Shown one piece after another: positions 62,394 through 64,000 of a stretch of 64,000 bases of DNA; within the stretch, counting starts at the first letter, position 1; each line of letters starts with the position of its first letter. The translations under genes and the position numbers were made by a program. The notes below the pieces were generated by a model that was not told where the DNA came from, made no database searches, and worked only from the letters and a program-made list of their open reading frames with translations. The stretch comes from T3Sed10-241 sp036796255 (GTDB lineage Bacteria; Bacteroidota; Bacteroidia; Flavobacteriales_D; Cryomorphaceae). The stretch spans positions 14,158 through 78,157 of the forward strand of contig DAIRDH010000008.1 in assembly GCA_036796255.1 (NCBI GenBank). The letters are read 5' to 3'.

Positions 62394-63788
62394 ATGAACA
62401 ACTTCATCAATTACCTCATTGAATGCTACTCGTACCTCGGAATTTTTGCCTTGGCCTATGCGCTTTTGCAAAAAAAGCTGAACCATGCAATTGCCAACAG
62501 GTACGTGATATTGGCATCGCTGGCACTCGCCGTGAGCCTGCCATTGATGCCTTTTTCGATTGCTCCAGGCGCAGCTGTGACTGAAACGGCTGTATACGAG
62601 GTCATACTTTCCCCAGTGATCGTGGGCGCAGCGCAGGTCAATGCGCAGATGGCGGCAGCTCAGCAAGGCATAACCTGGCTATTGTACGCCTACCTGCTTG
62701 GCGTATTTGTAAGCCTTGCCCTACTTCTGTACAGATTTGGAAGCACCTTGAAACTCATCATGCGCGCCGAGCGCAGCAAGCACAAGGGCTACACCCTGTG
62801 CGAAGTCGATGAGCCGAATGAAGCCTCAAGCTTCTTTCGCTGGGTGATATTGTCAAAACAATGTCCGCCTGAGCACATAAACTGGATCGTACAACACGAG
62901 CTCGCGCACATCAGGGGCATGCACAGCCTCGACCTCATCTTTGCCGAGCTCATGAGCGCGCTGTACTGGATGCATCCCGGCGCATGGTACTTTCGACATG
63001 TCATGAAAGAAAACCACGAGTACCTCGCCGACGCCAAAACGCTTGAGCAAAGCGGTGACAAACAGCATTACTGTCAGGTGCTGCTTGCGGAGGCCTTGGG
63101 TACCCGACGCCAGATGCTGCAACACCCTTTTGCCGGAAAGGCCACACTGCGAAAGCGCATACAGCGCATGACATGCGGTTCCGGGCACAATACCTACAGT
63201 CGCTATTTTATCCTGGTTCCTGTACTTGCGCTGGCGGTAGCGTTGCATGCCTGCAATGAGGAACCTGTGGAAGAACCCATGAGCCCTGAAGTGGAAGAGT
63301 CTCTTATAGTGCTTGACCAAATGATCGAAAATGGAAGTTTACAATTCCCAGAGGGAGTGGACCCAGAAGAACGCATTGCGTTTATGCGTCAAGCGATCAA
63401 AAGCGGTGAATTGAACTTGATTGCTTCCTTTGCCCCTCCCGTAACCGGCCAAAAAGACAAAGACGGTTTTTACATCAATGTCGATAAGATGCCCCAGTTT
63501 AAGGGTGGTGAAGCTGCCCTCATGCGCTGGCTCGGTGAGAATATCAAGTACCCCGACGCCGCCAAAGCCGATGAAGTGGAAGGAACTGCATTTGTAAGCT
63601 TCGTGATTGATACCGATGGAAACCCATTCAACTTTAAAGTACTCAACGAAAACGTTATAGACTCCAGGCTTTCCAAAGCGACTCTGGAAGCATTGCAAGA
63701 AATGCCCGCCTGGGAGGCCGGAAATCACGCCGGCGAAAACGTTAAAGTGAAATATAACCTGCCAGTGAGGTTTGCATTGGCGGATTGA
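62394..63788 (+). CDS. M56 (BlaR1-type) metalloprotease with TonB C-terminal domain
   Basis: A 464-residue membrane protein. The N-terminal part has about four helices and the zinc motif HELAH (near residue 168), then EYLADAKTLEQSG with a further ligand. The last 105 residues form a TonB C-terminal domain (FKGGEAALMRWLGENIKYPD, GTAFVSFVIDTDGNP). BlaR1 proteases cleave the partner repressor; the TonB-like end replaces the beta-lactam sensor. What it senses is unknown. It starts 4 bp after blaI. Confidence 0.92.
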   Translation: MNNFINYLIECYSYLGIFALAYALLQKKLNHAIANRYVILASLALAVSLPLMPFSIAPGAAVTETAVYEVILSPVIVGAAQVNAQMAAAQQGITWLLYAYLLGVFVSLALLLYRFGSTLKLIMRAERSKHKGYTLCEVDEPNEASSFFRWVILSKQCPPEHINWIVQHELAHIRGMHSLDLIFAELMSALYWMHPGAWYFRHVMKENHEYLADAKTLEQSGDKQHYCQVLLAEALGTRRQMLQHPFAGKATLRKRIQRMTCGSGHNTYSRYFILVPVLALAVALHACNEEPVEEPMSPEVEESLIVLDQMIENGSLQFPEGVDPEERIAFMRQAIKSGELNLIASFAPPVTGQKDKDGFYINVDKMPQFKGGEAALMRWLGENIKYPDAAKADEVEGTAFVSFVIDTDGNPFNFKVLNENVIDSRLSKATLEALQEMPAWEAGNHAGENVKVKYNLPVRFALAD

Positions 63789-63895
63789 CAATCGGTGCCT
63801 TTACGGATGTTTTCGGACCATGAGACTTCAAGAATCCGCAATGGTTTTTACTTCTACGAGGTACAAAAACGGGTGTGCTTTTGTAACTTGCACCC

Positions 63896-64000
63896 ATGAA
63901 AACACTTCGCCTCCTTTGCATTGCATTTGCTCTTGTGGCAACAAGCCTCAGCGCACAAACAGAAACAGACCTGCCGCGCTACCTCACCGATGAAGAGCGC
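63896..64000 (+). CDS. Secreted protein, partial (runs off the window)
   Basis: An ATG at 63896 begins a frame that stays open to the window end (35 codons). It encodes a clear signal peptide (KTLRLLCIAFALVATSLSAQ) and a short polar start (TETDLPRYLTDEER). The rest lies beyond the window, so no family is given. A TAACTTGC element just upstream is a poor -7 match. Confidence 0.6.
   Translation, partial: MKTLRLLCIAFALVATSLSAQTETDLPRYLTDEER

Noticed and set aside
62027..63788. Beta-lactam resistance operon
   Set aside because: No beta-lactamase gene and no penicillin-binding sensor domain; the pair has a TonB end instead.

Overview
The window looks like a chromosomal scaffold piece of a Bacteroidota bacterium, most likely in the Flavobacteriales. 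Three secreted proteins end in type IX secretion (T9SS) sorting domains. There is a SusC-like TonB-dependent receptor with an N-terminal carboxypeptidase-like domain, and several families common in this phylum (acyl-CoA reductase, DUF2911, DUF4924, PspC/PadR, fused E1 alpha/beta). Many genes are preceded by the Bacteroidota -7 box TAnnTTTG. No rRNA, tRNA, CRISPR array, prophage or insertion sequence was recognised. Three 100-N gaps show it is a draft scaffold, and one of them is an artefact.

Layout. 1-5.5 kb (minus): STAS protein, pyrR-pyrB, serC-serA, a secreted protein and a ferredoxin, with an acyl-CoA reductase facing away from the ferredoxin. 7-20.9 kb: mostly housekeeping and envelope genes (adenine-type deaminase, polytopic membrane protein, beta-barrel protein, WYL regulator, MazG, PagL-like deacylase, ApbE, AAA ATPase plus CPBP protease plus lipoprotein, SDR). 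21-35.3 kb: two very large T9SS cargo genes, a 1580-residue M43 metalloprotease with three 465-bp repeats and a 3087-residue modular adhesin with two FAS1 domains, closed by a strong terminator. 35.4-40.2 kb: DUF819 transporter, an unlisted 45-residue lipoprotein, a PadR-PspC operon, then about 650 bp of non-coding tandem hairpin repeats. 40.2-47.3 kb: fused 2-oxoacid dehydrogenase E1, then a TonB receptor followed by a T9SS esterase-like protein. 47.3-56.5 kb: murQ, Nudix and mnmD, a PorE-like OmpA/beta-propeller protein with a TPR partner, an M42 peptidase, and a DUF4924/OmpH/88-residue operon with SiaC nearby. 56.6-64 kb: LytTR two-component pair, ACP phosphodiesterase, MltF transglycosylase, an esterase, and a BlaI-M56/TonB sensor pair.

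How the genes fit together. PyrR-PyrB serve pyrimidine synthesis and salvage. SerC-SerA perform the middle and first steps of phosphorylated serine synthesis. The PorE-like protein could anchor the T9SS that would export the three sorted cargos. MurQ, MltF and the BlaI/M56 pair all concern cell-wall turnover or sensing. Several starts were moved from the longest reading frame because a -7 box lies over or just before the apparent start. At least three genes (murQ, the esterase at 61.3 kb and blaI) look leaderless.
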